Notes under the pieces: generated by a model
The model's database searches: none
Told to the model about the DNA's origin: nothing
What the model saw: only the letters and a program-made list of their open reading frames with translations
Part shown: one piece after another, positions 7,107 to 14,132 of the stretch
How the letters are laid out: each line of letters opens with the position of its first letter
Numbering within the stretch: position 1 is the first letter of the stretch
Source of the DNA: JASMHC01 sp964476515
GTDB lineage: Bacteria; Pseudomonadota; Alphaproteobacteria; Rhodobacterales; Rhodobacteraceae
Length of the DNA: 15,159 nt
Direction of reading: 5' to 3'
Assembly (NCBI GenBank): GCA_964476515.1
Contig: CAYZAY010000058.1
Coordinates: 1-15,159, forward strand
Made by a program: the position numbers and the translations under genes

Positions 7107-7859
7107 TTATTGCATCCGCAACGCGCCATCGAGCCGGATGGTTTCACCGTTCATGTATCCACATTCAACGATGAACCGCGCCAGACGCGCATATTCACTA
7201 GGGTCACCAAGACGCTTGGGGCAGGTCACTGTTGCAGCAAGGCTGTTCTGGATTTCTTCGCCCAATCCTTCAAGCATCGGGGTTTTGAAAATTCCCGGCG
7301 CGATTGCCATCACGCGGATGCCAAGGCTTGCCATGTCACGTGCCATAGGAAGTGACATGCCAGCAATACCAGCTTTTGATGCCGCGTAAGCCGCCTGACC
7401 CTTTTGGCCGTCAAAAGCCGCGATTGAAGCGGTGTTGATGATCACGCCACGCGCCCCGTCTTCTTCTGGAACGTTTTTGGCAATTTCCACAGCGGCTAAG
7501 CGTGACACGTTGAATGTGCCAATCAGGTTGATGTCGATGGTGCGTTGAAAGCCCGCAAGCGAATGCGGCCCATCTCTTCCAACGGTTTTCTCTCCGGTTG
7601 CTATGCCTGCGCAGTTCACTGCGGTCGTGATGCCGCCCATGGTGTTGGACGCAGCAGTAATTGCTGCTTGGACCGAATCTTCGCTGGTTACATCCGTTTC
7701 AACGAAATGCGCGCCGATGCCAGCCGCTACGTCCGCGCCTTTTGGATCGCGATCCAAAATTGTGACCTCGGCCCCGCTTTCGCGAAAAAGAGTCGCCGTA
7801 GCCAGACCCAGACCACTAGCCGCGCCTGTAATTACTGCTTTTGCATTTTCGGTACGCAT
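7107..7859 (-). CDS. SDR-family dehydrogenase, HSD17B10-type (3-hydroxyacyl-CoA dehydrogenase type 2)
   Basis: A 250-residue short-chain dehydrogenase with cofactor motif TGAASGLG (11-18), D36 after the second strand (favours NAD over NADP), NCAG (82-85), N111 and the catalytic S145, Y158 and K162. Beyond the general fold it closely follows human HSD17B10: matching stretches include GVIINTAS, AAFDGQKGQAAY, IAPG, RLGDP and the C-terminal GE-IRLDGALRMQ. These enzymes oxidise 3-hydroxyacyl-CoA, including 2-methyl-3-hydroxybutyryl-CoA in isoleucine breakdown. Two adjacent ATGs exist (7862 and 7859); the GAGG at 7866-7869 is 6 nt from the second and only 3 nt from the first, so I use 7859. Neighbours give no pathway context. 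A perfect -35 box and an operator-like repeat precede it. Confidence 0.88.
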   Translation of the reverse strand: MRTENAKAVITGAASGLGLATATLFRESGAEVTILDRDPKGADVAAGIGAHFVETDVTSEDSVQAAITAASNTMGGITTAVNCAGIATGEKTVGRDGPHSLAGFQRTIDINLIGTFNVSRLAAVEIAKNVPEEDGARGVIINTASIAAFDGQKGQAAYAASKAGIAGMSLPMARDMASLGIRVMAIAPGIFKTPMLEGLGEEIQNSLAATVTCPKRLGDPSEYARLARFIVECGYMNGETIRLDGALRMQ

Positions 7860-7875
7860 CATTTGCCTCGTTTAT

Positions 7876-7889
7876 TGAACATACGTTCA
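7876..7889. promoter_or_regulatory. Operator-like inverted repeat TGAAC-N4-GTTCA before the SDR gene
   Basis: The 14 bp element TGAACATACGTTCA has perfect 5 bp arms around a 4 bp centre. It lies directly downstream of the -10 candidate, covers the predicted transcription start (about 7881) and ends some 7 nt before the Shine-Dalgarno. That is the classical place for a repressor. Size and symmetry resemble TetR-family operators, which often control acyl-CoA catabolism genes; the actual regulator is unknown and none is encoded in this window. Confidence 0.45.
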
Positions 7890-7917
7890 GATACGAAGGC
7901 TACGGGGGGTCTGTCAA
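7888..7917 (-). promoter_or_regulatory. Candidate sigma-70 promoter for the SDR gene
   Basis: On the minus strand, a perfect TTGACA (7912-7917) is followed after 18 bp by TATCTG (7888-7893), a 3 of 6 match to the -10 box that shares two bases with the inverted repeat at 7876-7889. The strong -35, weak -10 and overlapping repeat fit a regulated promoter. Both elements lie between the radical SAM stop and the SDR start, so the SDR gene need not rely on read-through. Confidence 0.45.
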
Positions 7918-7939
7918 AATTTCCGTCACGGCATTTTAA

Positions 7940-8887
7940 TCAGCTTGAACAAGAAGCGCCGCCTAGAACGCAAAATTTTGCGCAATGCGGATGATTTAGC
8001 GCAATTGGCTGTTCCGCGTCTTTAAGGGTCGGCCCCATTACAAATTCGGCTTCATACGCAATCAACGTGCAGGCAAGCACGACGGGATGATCGGCACCTT
8101 TGCGCTTTACGACCATTCGGGACGACGCGCACATGACGTCATCCTGTGATTTCCCAAGGATACCCCAACAGGTGGTAGTGATTTCTGGCACATCGACGCT
8201 TAAATCCATTTCGGGAAACAAAACCGTTTCCGAAGGCGAATAAGCGTCGATGTTCAGATCGTGTTGTTGATAAAGGTGCGCAAAACCCGCTCTGGCGTCT
8301 TGTTCTGTCTCGGCAAAGGTTATGCGCCCGGCTAGGGCTGTGCGAATGCCCTGATCCCTTAGCCACCACAAACCTTTTAGGGTCGCATCAAAACTACCCT
8401 CACCACGTTCGGAATCGTGTTTTGCTGCTGTGAAGTGATCCAGTGATACTCTTAACGTCAGTTGTTCGGCAAATTCACGGTTCAGTTCAGTCAAAGCTGA
8501 ACGCATTGCGGGACGCATCATTGGGCGCATCGCGTTGGTCAGGACAAGCACTTGATACCCGCGTTCTAAGGATGCCCGAAGTATTTCGATTATATCCGGA
8601 TTCATGAACGGTTCGCCGCCCGTTATGCCTATTTCAGTGACCGGCCATTTTTGTTCTTCAATCTGGTCTAGGTACAGGCAAATATCTTCGGGCTTCAGAT
8701 ACACCAACGCGTCATTTGTCGGAGAACTAGCTATATAGCAGTTCATGCACTCAATATTGCAAAGCGTACCCGTGTTGAACCAAAGCGTCTGGGGTCGCGT
8801 AAGCGCAACCGTTGCCCGCATTTGCCCATCAGCTGTGACATTCGGATCAACAAATTTGGAATCTTTTTGAAAATTCTGATCTTTCAT
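7940..8887 (-). CDS. Uncharacterised radical SAM protein with extra C-terminal cysteines
   Basis: A 315-residue radical SAM enzyme. The 4Fe-4S motif CxxxCxxC is C43, C47, C50 (CNIECMNC), and GGEPF (90-94) is the SAM-binding GGE segment, so SAM cleavage chemistry is expected in the cytoplasm. The sequence before the cluster (LWFNTGTLCN) and after it (YIASSPTNDALVYL) is distinctive and suggests a conserved subfamily that I cannot name. Six further cysteines follow (C240, C253, C273, C302, C306, C313), the last three in HCAKFCVLGGASC, which could hold an auxiliary Fe-S cluster like a SPASM or twitch domain. The start at 8887 is chosen because AGAGGAAG (8891-8898) lies just upstream; an in-frame start at 9019 would add 44 residues unlike the family core. 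Divergent from zwf. No peptide precursor or partner gene is adjacent, so the substrate is unknown. Confidence 0.85.
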   Translation of the reverse strand: MKDQNFQKDSKFVDPNVTADGQMRATVALTRPQTLWFNTGTLCNIECMNCYIASSPTNDALVYLKPEDICLYLDQIEEQKWPVTEIGITGGEPFMNPDIIEILRASLERGYQVLVLTNAMRPMMRPAMRSALTELNREFAEQLTLRVSLDHFTAAKHDSERGEGSFDATLKGLWWLRDQGIRTALAGRITFAETEQDARAGFAHLYQQHDLNIDAYSPSETVLFPEMDLSVDVPEITTTCWGILGKSQDDVMCASSRMVVKRKGADHPVVLACTLIAYEAEFVMGPTLKDAEQPIALNHPHCAKFCVLGGASCSS

Positions 8888-9020
8888 CCGCTTCCTCTGC
8901 ATTTGGCTGCAAAGTATGTAGGGTTGATCCACATGGAAAGAGGCAAAAAACCTTGATACAGTTTTGTGAAACTGCGTGTGCGAACTGGACAAGTTGCCAA
9001 TACATGGGTAAAGCGGCACC

Positions 9021-9032
9021 GTTAGCGCTAAC
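9021..9032. promoter_or_regulatory. Perfect palindrome GTTAGCGCTAAC upstream of zwf (candidate LacI-family operator)
   Basis: An exact 12 bp inverted repeat with a central CG in an AGCGCT core, ending 14 nt before the zwf ATG and 2 nt before its Shine-Dalgarno region (AAAGG, 9035-9039). Even-length palindromes with a central CG are typical of LacI/GalR-family operators, which commonly control sugar catabolism genes. The site would block initiation or early elongation of zwf-pgl-pgi. No regulator gene is in the window. The remainder of 8888-9046 shows TTGATA (8953) and TTGCCA (8994) as poor -35 candidates without a convincing -10. Confidence 0.5.
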
Positions 9033-9046
9033 AGAAAGGCTCTGAA

Positions 9047-10495
9047 ATGGTTGCTCGTGTCATTCCGGTTGAACCATTTGACCTCACTATTTTTGGTGGG
9101 TCAGGCGATCTTGCGCGCCGCAAAATCCTGCCTGGTTTGTTCCGCAGGTTCTACGACGGTCAAATAACATCAGATTCTCGGATCATTGGCGCCGCCCGCG
9201 CTACCATGACACGTGATGAATATCGCAACTTTGTTTCTCAAGCGATTGGTGAGTTCGGTGGAATTTCCGATTATTCCCCAGCAACCTTAGACGGGTTCCT
9301 GAAGATTATCGACTATTTACAGATTGACGCCAAAGGCGACGATGGCTGGTCCGAACTCGCATCCAAAAATCGTGCGGATTCTGTTCATGCATTCTACTTT
9401 TCAGTGGCGCCATCGCTATTTGGTGATCTGGCCTCGCGGCTAAAAAGATTTGGGCTTGCAAACGACGAGGTTAGGATCGTTGTTGAAAAGCCCTTCGGCC
9501 ATGACCTGAAAACCGCGCAAGAACTGAATGGTGTACTGGCCGAGTATTTCCGTGAATCTCAAATTTACCGGATCGACCACTATCTTGGCAAAGAGACAGT
9601 GCAAAACTTGATGGCTGTTCGATTTGGCAACATGCTTTTTGAACCCTTGTGGAATGCGCAATATGTGGATCATATCCAGATCACTGTTGCTGAAACCGTT
9701 GGTGTGCAGGGGCGTGGCGAATATTACGATCACTCAGGCGCCATGCGCGACATGGTGCAAAACCACTTGATGCAGCTTTTGTGTCTTATTGCGATGGAAC
9801 CACCGGCAAAGTTTGATCCTGACGCAGTGCGTGACGAAAAGCTTAAAGTTATCAGAGCGTTGGATCCGGTCGATTGGCACCACATCGTGCGTGGCCAATA
9901 TGCTGAAACAGATGATACCCCTGGTTATCGCGAAGCAGTTGGTGATCCAAATTCGCGCACCGAAAGCTTTGTCGCGCTTAAAGCGCACATAAGCAATTGG
10001 CGATGGGCGGGAACGCCGTTTTACCTACGCACTGGTAAAAAGCTGCGATCACGCGCCAGCGAAATTGCGGTCGTGTTCAAGGATACACCCCATTCGATTT
10101 TTGGGGCCGAAGCTGGCAATCACCGCAACGTTCTGGTGATCCGATTGCAGCCTAACGAAGGAATGACACTTGATGTTACCATCAAAGAACCCGGCCCGGG
10201 TGGGATGCGGCTATTGGATGTTCCCTTGGATATGAGCTTTGCAGATGCACTAGGGGAAGCTTACGTGCCAGACGCTTATGAACGTCTGATCATGGATGTC
10301 ATCCGCGGAAACCAAACCTTGTTTATGCGCGGGGACGAAGTTGAGGCTGCATGGGCTTGGACCGATCCGATTATTGAAGGCTGGAAATCACGAAACGACG
10401 TTCCAAAACCCTATGACGTTGGAAGCTCTGGTCCGGAAGATAGTCTAATGCTGATGCACCGTGATGGACGCCGATGGAGGGATATCCGATCATGA
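9047..10495 (+). CDS. zwf: Glucose-6-phosphate 1-dehydrogenase
   Basis: 482 residues, normal family length. It oxidises glucose-6-phosphate to 6-phosphogluconolactone with NAD(P), the entry step shared by the oxidative pentose phosphate and Entner-Doudoroff pathways. The nucleotide-binding motif GGSGDLA is at 17-23, EKPFG at 147-151, and the substrate-binding/active-site motif RIDHYLGKE at 175-183 with D177 and H178; the second catalytic histidine is H240 in MRDMVQNHL. These positions coincide with those of the well-studied Leuconostoc enzyme, supporting the chosen start. The ATG follows AAAGG by 7 nt. The stop overlaps the pgl start (ATGA). A perfect palindrome just upstream suggests sugar-responsive control. 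Confidence 0.97.
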   Translation: MVARVIPVEPFDLTIFGGSGDLARRKILPGLFRRFYDGQITSDSRIIGAARATMTRDEYRNFVSQAIGEFGGISDYSPATLDGFLKIIDYLQIDAKGDDGWSELASKNRADSVHAFYFSVAPSLFGDLASRLKRFGLANDEVRIVVEKPFGHDLKTAQELNGVLAEYFRESQIYRIDHYLGKETVQNLMAVRFGNMLFEPLWNAQYVDHIQITVAETVGVQGRGEYYDHSGAMRDMVQNHLMQLLCLIAMEPPAKFDPDAVRDEKLKVIRALDPVDWHHIVRGQYAETDDTPGYREAVGDPNSRTESFVALKAHISNWRWAGTPFYLRTGKKLRSRASEIAVVFKDTPHSIFGAEAGNHRNVLVIRLQPNEGMTLDVTIKEPGPGGMRLLDVPLDMSFADALGEAYVPDAYERLIMDVIRGNQTLFMRGDEVEAAWAWTDPIIEGWKSRNDVPKPYDVGSSGPEDSLMLMHRDGRRWRDIRS

Positions 10496-11163
10496 ATTTT
10501 CAAGAGTATCCAGATCGTGAAATGATGATGATCGATGTTGCACAGGTTCTTGCGACAGACTTGGAAACGGCCCTAAACCATCAAGATAATGCGACATTTG
10601 TGGTGCCCGGCGGAACAACACCCGGTCCGGTTTTTGACGATATATGTGCGGTTGATATGGATTGGTCACGGGTCAATGTATTGTTGTCTGATGAACGCTG
10701 GGTTCCAGAGGATAGCGATAGATCGAACACAAGGCTTCTTCGCGAAAGACTGTTGGTGCAAAAGGCCGAAAAGGCGCGGTTCGTACCACTGTACGCAAAT
10801 GCGGATCAGCCCGAAGACGTCTTGGCAGAACTTGAAAGCGTCATTGCGCCCTGTTTGCCAATCTCGGTTTTGCTGCTTGGGATGGGTGCGGACATGCACA
10901 CGGCATCAATCTTTCCCGAAGCTGATAATCTGAGTGCCGCTTTAGACAAGCATGCACCGATTTTGGTGCCGATGCGCGCACCCGGAGCACCCGAGCCCCG
11001 TGTGACGTTGAGTGCCAGAGTTCTGGATAAAGCCATTACCAAACACATTATCATTACTGGCGCCGACAAAAGGGAAGCTCTGGAAAGAGCAGTTCATCTT
11101 TCGTCAACGCAAGCGCCCGTAAAAGCCGTGCTATCGGGCGCGACGATTCATTGGGCAGAATAA
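10492..11163 (+). CDS. pgl: 6-phosphogluconolactonase
   Basis: 223 residues of the NagB/DevB-type 6-phosphogluconolactonase family, which hydrolyses 6-phosphogluconolactone from Zwf to 6-phosphogluconate. Seen motifs: VVPGGTTPGPVFDDI (37-51), LLSDERWVPEDSDRSN (64-79) and LLLGMGADMHTASIFPEA (127-144). In that last motif the family usually has D-G-H; here it is D-M-H (M135), possibly a lineage variant. The start at 10492 is preferred over an in-frame one at 10474 because it makes the 4 bp ATGA overlap with the zwf stop and has GGAGGG (10476-10481) 10 nt upstream. Its stop overlaps the pgi start by one base (TAATG), so zwf, pgl and pgi are translationally coupled. Confidence 0.94.
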   Translation: MNFQEYPDREMMMIDVAQVLATDLETALNHQDNATFVVPGGTTPGPVFDDICAVDMDWSRVNVLLSDERWVPEDSDRSNTRLLRERLLVQKAEKARFVPLYANADQPEDVLAELESVIAPCLPISVLLLGMGADMHTASIFPEADNLSAALDKHAPILVPMRAPGAPEPRVTLSARVLDKAITKHIIITGADKREALERAVHLSSTQAPVKAVLSGATIHWAE

Positions 11164-12767
11164 TGAATAAAGAATTTAATGACCTTCACGAACAATGCAG
11201 TAACCGTCGTATTCTTGATTTGTTTGCTGCAGACCCTGATCGCGCAGCTAAATTTTCCGCCTCTATGGGCGATATGCTGTTTGATTTTTCCAAGACGAAT
11301 ATCGACGACGAAAGCCTAGCGGCTCTTTTATCTTTGATTGATGACAAAGGTGTCACAGCAAAGCGGGACGCCATGTTTGACGGCGAAGCTATCAACGAAA
11401 CCGAAGGTCGCGCGGTTCTTCATACCGCCCTAAGAAATCTTGATGGTGGACCGGTCTTTGTCGACGGCCAGGACATCATGCCCGGTATTTTGGATACGCT
11501 GTCACGCATGGGCGAATTTGCTGAAGCCATTCGGTCTGGTGCATTCACAGGGCAGGGCGGGAAGATCACTGATGTGGTCAATATCGGCATCGGTGGGTCT
11601 GACCTTGGTCCGGCCATGGCGACACTTGCATTGGCACCCTATCATGACGGTCCGAAACTCCACTATGTTTCCAACATTGATGGGGCGCATATCGCGGATA
11701 CCTTGCGGGGGCTGGATCCTGCAACCACTCTGGTCATTGTTGCGTCAAAGACATTTACAACCATCGAAACGATGACGAATGCACGCACGGCAAAAGCGTG
11801 GATGGGCGAAGCTGTCCAAGACCCATCAGCCCAGTTCGCAGCACTTTCGACGGCAGCTCAGAAAACCTCGGCGTTTGGAATTGATGCCGAGCGTGTATTT
11901 GGGTTTGAAGACTGGGTTGGTGGCCGATACTCGATCTGGGGTCCGATTGGCTTAGGCCTGATGATCGCAATCGGGGAAACTGCTTTTAAAGCGTTCCTGC
12001 GTGGCGCTCAGGCGATGGACGTTCACTTTAAGTCCGCAAAGCTCGCTGAAAACATGCCCATTCTTCTGGCGCTTGTCGGGGTTTGGCATAATCAAGTTTG
12101 TGGGTATGCCACACGCGCTGTGTTGACCTATGACCAGCGCCTCTCTCGGCTGGCGGCTTATTTTCAGCAGCTTGAAATGGAGTCCAACGGTAAGTCTGTG
12201 ATGATGGACGGGGCTGATGTTCCAGTTCATTCAGGACCAGTTGTTTGGGGGGAACCCGGCACGAATGGCCAACACGCATTTTACCAGCTTATCCATCAAG
12301 GAAGCCGCGTAATTCCTTGCGAATTTATGGTCGCCGCCCAAGGGCATGAGCCTGATCTGGCACACCACCACGAATTGCTTGTAGCGAATTGTCTGGCACA
12401 AACCGAAGCTTTGCTGATTGGCCGATCCCTTGATGAAGCGCGAAAAGGCATCGCTGACAAATTTGACGGTGACGAGTTGGAACGCCAAGCCCGCCATCGT
12501 GTGTTTTCTGGGAATAGGCCATCGACGACGCTTGTTTATCCAAAACTAACACCAGAAGTATTGGGGCAAATCATTGCCCTATATGAGCACAGAGTGTTCG
12601 TCGAAGGCGTTATTCTGGGCATCAATTCATACGATCAGTGGGGCGTTGAACTTGGGAAAGAGCTTGCCACAGCACTTGGACCAGTTGTGACAGGCGAAAA
12701 GCCAGCGACCGACAAGGATGGATCAACACGCCAGCTTGTTGAGTATGTATTGCGTCAGCAATCTTAA
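11163..12767 (+). CDS. pgi: Glucose-6-phosphate isomerase
   Basis: 534 residues of the phosphoglucose isomerase family, interconverting glucose-6-phosphate and fructose-6-phosphate. Both signature regions are present: DWVGGRYSIWGPIG (250-263) and GINSYDQWGVELGK (486-499), as well as GEPGTNGQHAFYQLIHQG (363-380). Catalytic residues by family comparison are E340 (MESNGK), H371 and K499. The start at 11163 is set by the TAATG overlap with pgl; there is no strong separate Shine-Dalgarno. In an operon with zwf and pgl it would recycle fructose-6-phosphate back into glucose-6-phosphate, a logic suited to a cyclic Entner-Doudoroff pathway, or serve gluconeogenesis; edd and eda are not in the window. 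The stop codon overlaps the convergent kinase stop. Confidence 0.97.
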   Translation: MNKEFNDLHEQCSNRRILDLFAADPDRAAKFSASMGDMLFDFSKTNIDDESLAALLSLIDDKGVTAKRDAMFDGEAINETEGRAVLHTALRNLDGGPVFVDGQDIMPGILDTLSRMGEFAEAIRSGAFTGQGGKITDVVNIGIGGSDLGPAMATLALAPYHDGPKLHYVSNIDGAHIADTLRGLDPATTLVIVASKTFTTIETMTNARTAKAWMGEAVQDPSAQFAALSTAAQKTSAFGIDAERVFGFEDWVGGRYSIWGPIGLGLMIAIGETAFKAFLRGAQAMDVHFKSAKLAENMPILLALVGVWHNQVCGYATRAVLTYDQRLSRLAAYFQQLEMESNGKSVMMDGADVPVHSGPVVWGEPGTNGQHAFYQLIHQGSRVIPCEFMVAAQGHEPDLAHHHELLVANCLAQTEALLIGRSLDEARKGIADKFDGDELERQARHRVFSGNRPSTTLVYPKLTPEVLGQIIALYEHRVFVEGVILGINSYDQWGVELGKELATALGPVVTGEKPATDKDGSTRQLVEYVLRQQS

Positions 12768-14092
12768 TTTAGCGGTAACACTAAATCGGCCTTCAACCCA
12801 CCCAAACGATCACTTTGACCTAACCGAATCCGACCCCCATGCGCGCGTGCGATGTCGGCGGCAATACTTAGCCCCAAGCCAACACCCGTAGCTTGGTTTT
12901 GATTCCGGGCAGGGTCGAGACGCGCAAAAGGTTTAAGCGCTTCCGCGCGTTGGTCTTCGGGGATTCCGGGCCCTTTGTCTTCGACCGAGATTATGAGGCT
13001 TTTGCTGTGATACTTGATGGATAACTCAGCGCATTCACCGTAGTTCAGTGCGTTGTTGATCAGGTTTTCCAAAGCACGTTTAACTGCAACGGTTCGTATT
13101 TCTGTATAACCGCTTCCATCGACACCAACTAATTGAACCGGATCTGATCTCTGAGCGTAGTCTGCGACCAATTCTTCAACCAATTGCACAGGATCTACGG
13201 TTTCGGCTTCAAGACTTGCGTCCGCATCCCGTCGTGCGAACGCAAGAAATTCATCCAACAGGCGCTGCATGTCTTCAACGTCACGCATCATGTTTTTTGC
13301 ATCACTTGCTTCGGACATCGAAAGCGCAAGCTTCAACCGTGTCAGGGGGGAACGCAAGTCGTGGCTTACACCAGACAGAATGAGCGTGCGCTGTTCGATA
13401 TGTCGTTCAATTCGCGCCCGCATTTCAAGAAATGCATTGCCAGCAGAGCGGACTTCGTAAGCCCCTGACGGGCGATAAGGTAGGTGACGACCCTTGCCGA
13501 AAGCTTCGGCAGCGTAGGACAGCCGTTTGATCGGCCTAAGTTGGTTTCGCAGGAATAGGTAGGCAATAATGACCATTAAAAGCCCAAGTCCAATAGTCCA
13601 AACAATCAACTGGTGGGGGTTTGGGGCTGACACGCGGTATCTAGAAACTGAAACTTTGAAGGTTCCCCATTTGGTTGGCAAATATGTTTCGACTTGCCCT
13701 TGGTCGGGCAAAATTACCGGTCCAATTTCGGGAATACCTTGTTCGAGTGATTGGATCACCGTTTTTCCCGTGACATCATAAAACCACCGAGAGTTTTCCG
13801 ACGGAATTAGGTCTTCGCTAACCAGTTCAGTTCTTAAATTGAGCACTCGGGATATATCCCGCACCGACGACTGGGCAGTTTCACGATTTTCAGATGTATT
13901 TGCGCTGTCTTGTATCAAGCGAAACTCAAACACTAACGCGCCGGTTAGTTGTTTCGTGACGTCTTCAAAATGACGTTGAATGAAGACCAACGACACGCCG
14001 ATCTGAAGCGTCACAACCGGTACGATCAGGATTAACGCTGCCCGCCCATAGAGCGATCGTGGCATGTATTGTTTGAGCCATTGGAAAAACAT
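12764..14092 (-). CDS. EnvZ-like sensor histidine kinase
   Basis: A 442-residue membrane sensor kinase. TM1 spans about 16-38, a periplasmic sensing region about 40-160, TM2 about 162-182, a HAMP linker (NQLRPIKRLSYAAEAFGKG, 183-201 and on), a dimerisation/phosphoacceptor domain with H244 in VSHDLRSPLTRL, and the ATPase domain with N-box NLINNAL (343-349), G1 EDKGPGIP (371-378) and G2 GVGLGLS (403-409). All catalytic elements are present. The HDLRSPLTRL block and overall architecture match the EnvZ branch that partners with OmpR-type regulators. An in-frame start at 14203 exists, but 14092 gives MFFQWLKQYMPRSLYGRAAL, the N-terminus expected for alphaproteobacterial members; its ribosome site is weak. 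No response regulator gene lies in the window. It diverges from the metallo-hydrolase gene by 40 bp. Confidence 0.88.
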   Translation of the reverse strand: MFFQWLKQYMPRSLYGRAALILIVPVVTLQIGVSLVFIQRHFEDVTKQLTGALVFEFRLIQDSANTSENRETAQSSVRDISRVLNLRTELVSEDLIPSENSRWFYDVTGKTVIQSLEQGIPEIGPVILPDQGQVETYLPTKWGTFKVSVSRYRVSAPNPHQLIVWTIGLGLLMVIIAYLFLRNQLRPIKRLSYAAEAFGKGRHLPYRPSGAYEVRSAGNAFLEMRARIERHIEQRTLILSGVSHDLRSPLTRLKLALSMSEASDAKNMMRDVEDMQRLLDEFLAFARRDADASLEAETVDPVQLVEELVADYAQRSDPVQLVGVDGSGYTEIRTVAVKRALENLINNALNYGECAELSIKYHSKSLIISVEDKGPGIPEDQRAEALKPFARLDPARNQNQATGVGLGLSIAADIARAHGGRIRLGQSDRLGGLKADLVLPLN

Positions 14093-14132
14093 GCCTAAAC
14101 CGTATTCAAGAGAACAACGGAAGAAAAGCGTG

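Noticed and set aside
7922..7936. CCG-TCA-CGG mini-hairpin downstream of the radical SAM stop as a terminator.
   Set aside because: The 3 bp stem is too short and no clear T-run follows on the minus strand.
7545..7994. 149-residue plus-strand open frame spanning the SDR start and the intergenic gap.
   Set aside because: It is antisense to the SDR gene and would cross its promoter and the radical SAM stop; no recognisable domain.
8888..9019. N-terminal extension of 44 residues for the radical SAM protein.
   Set aside because: The internal ATG at 8887 has a strong Shine-Dalgarno, and the added residues do not resemble the family core; the upstream start would also consume nearly all of the zwf upstream region.
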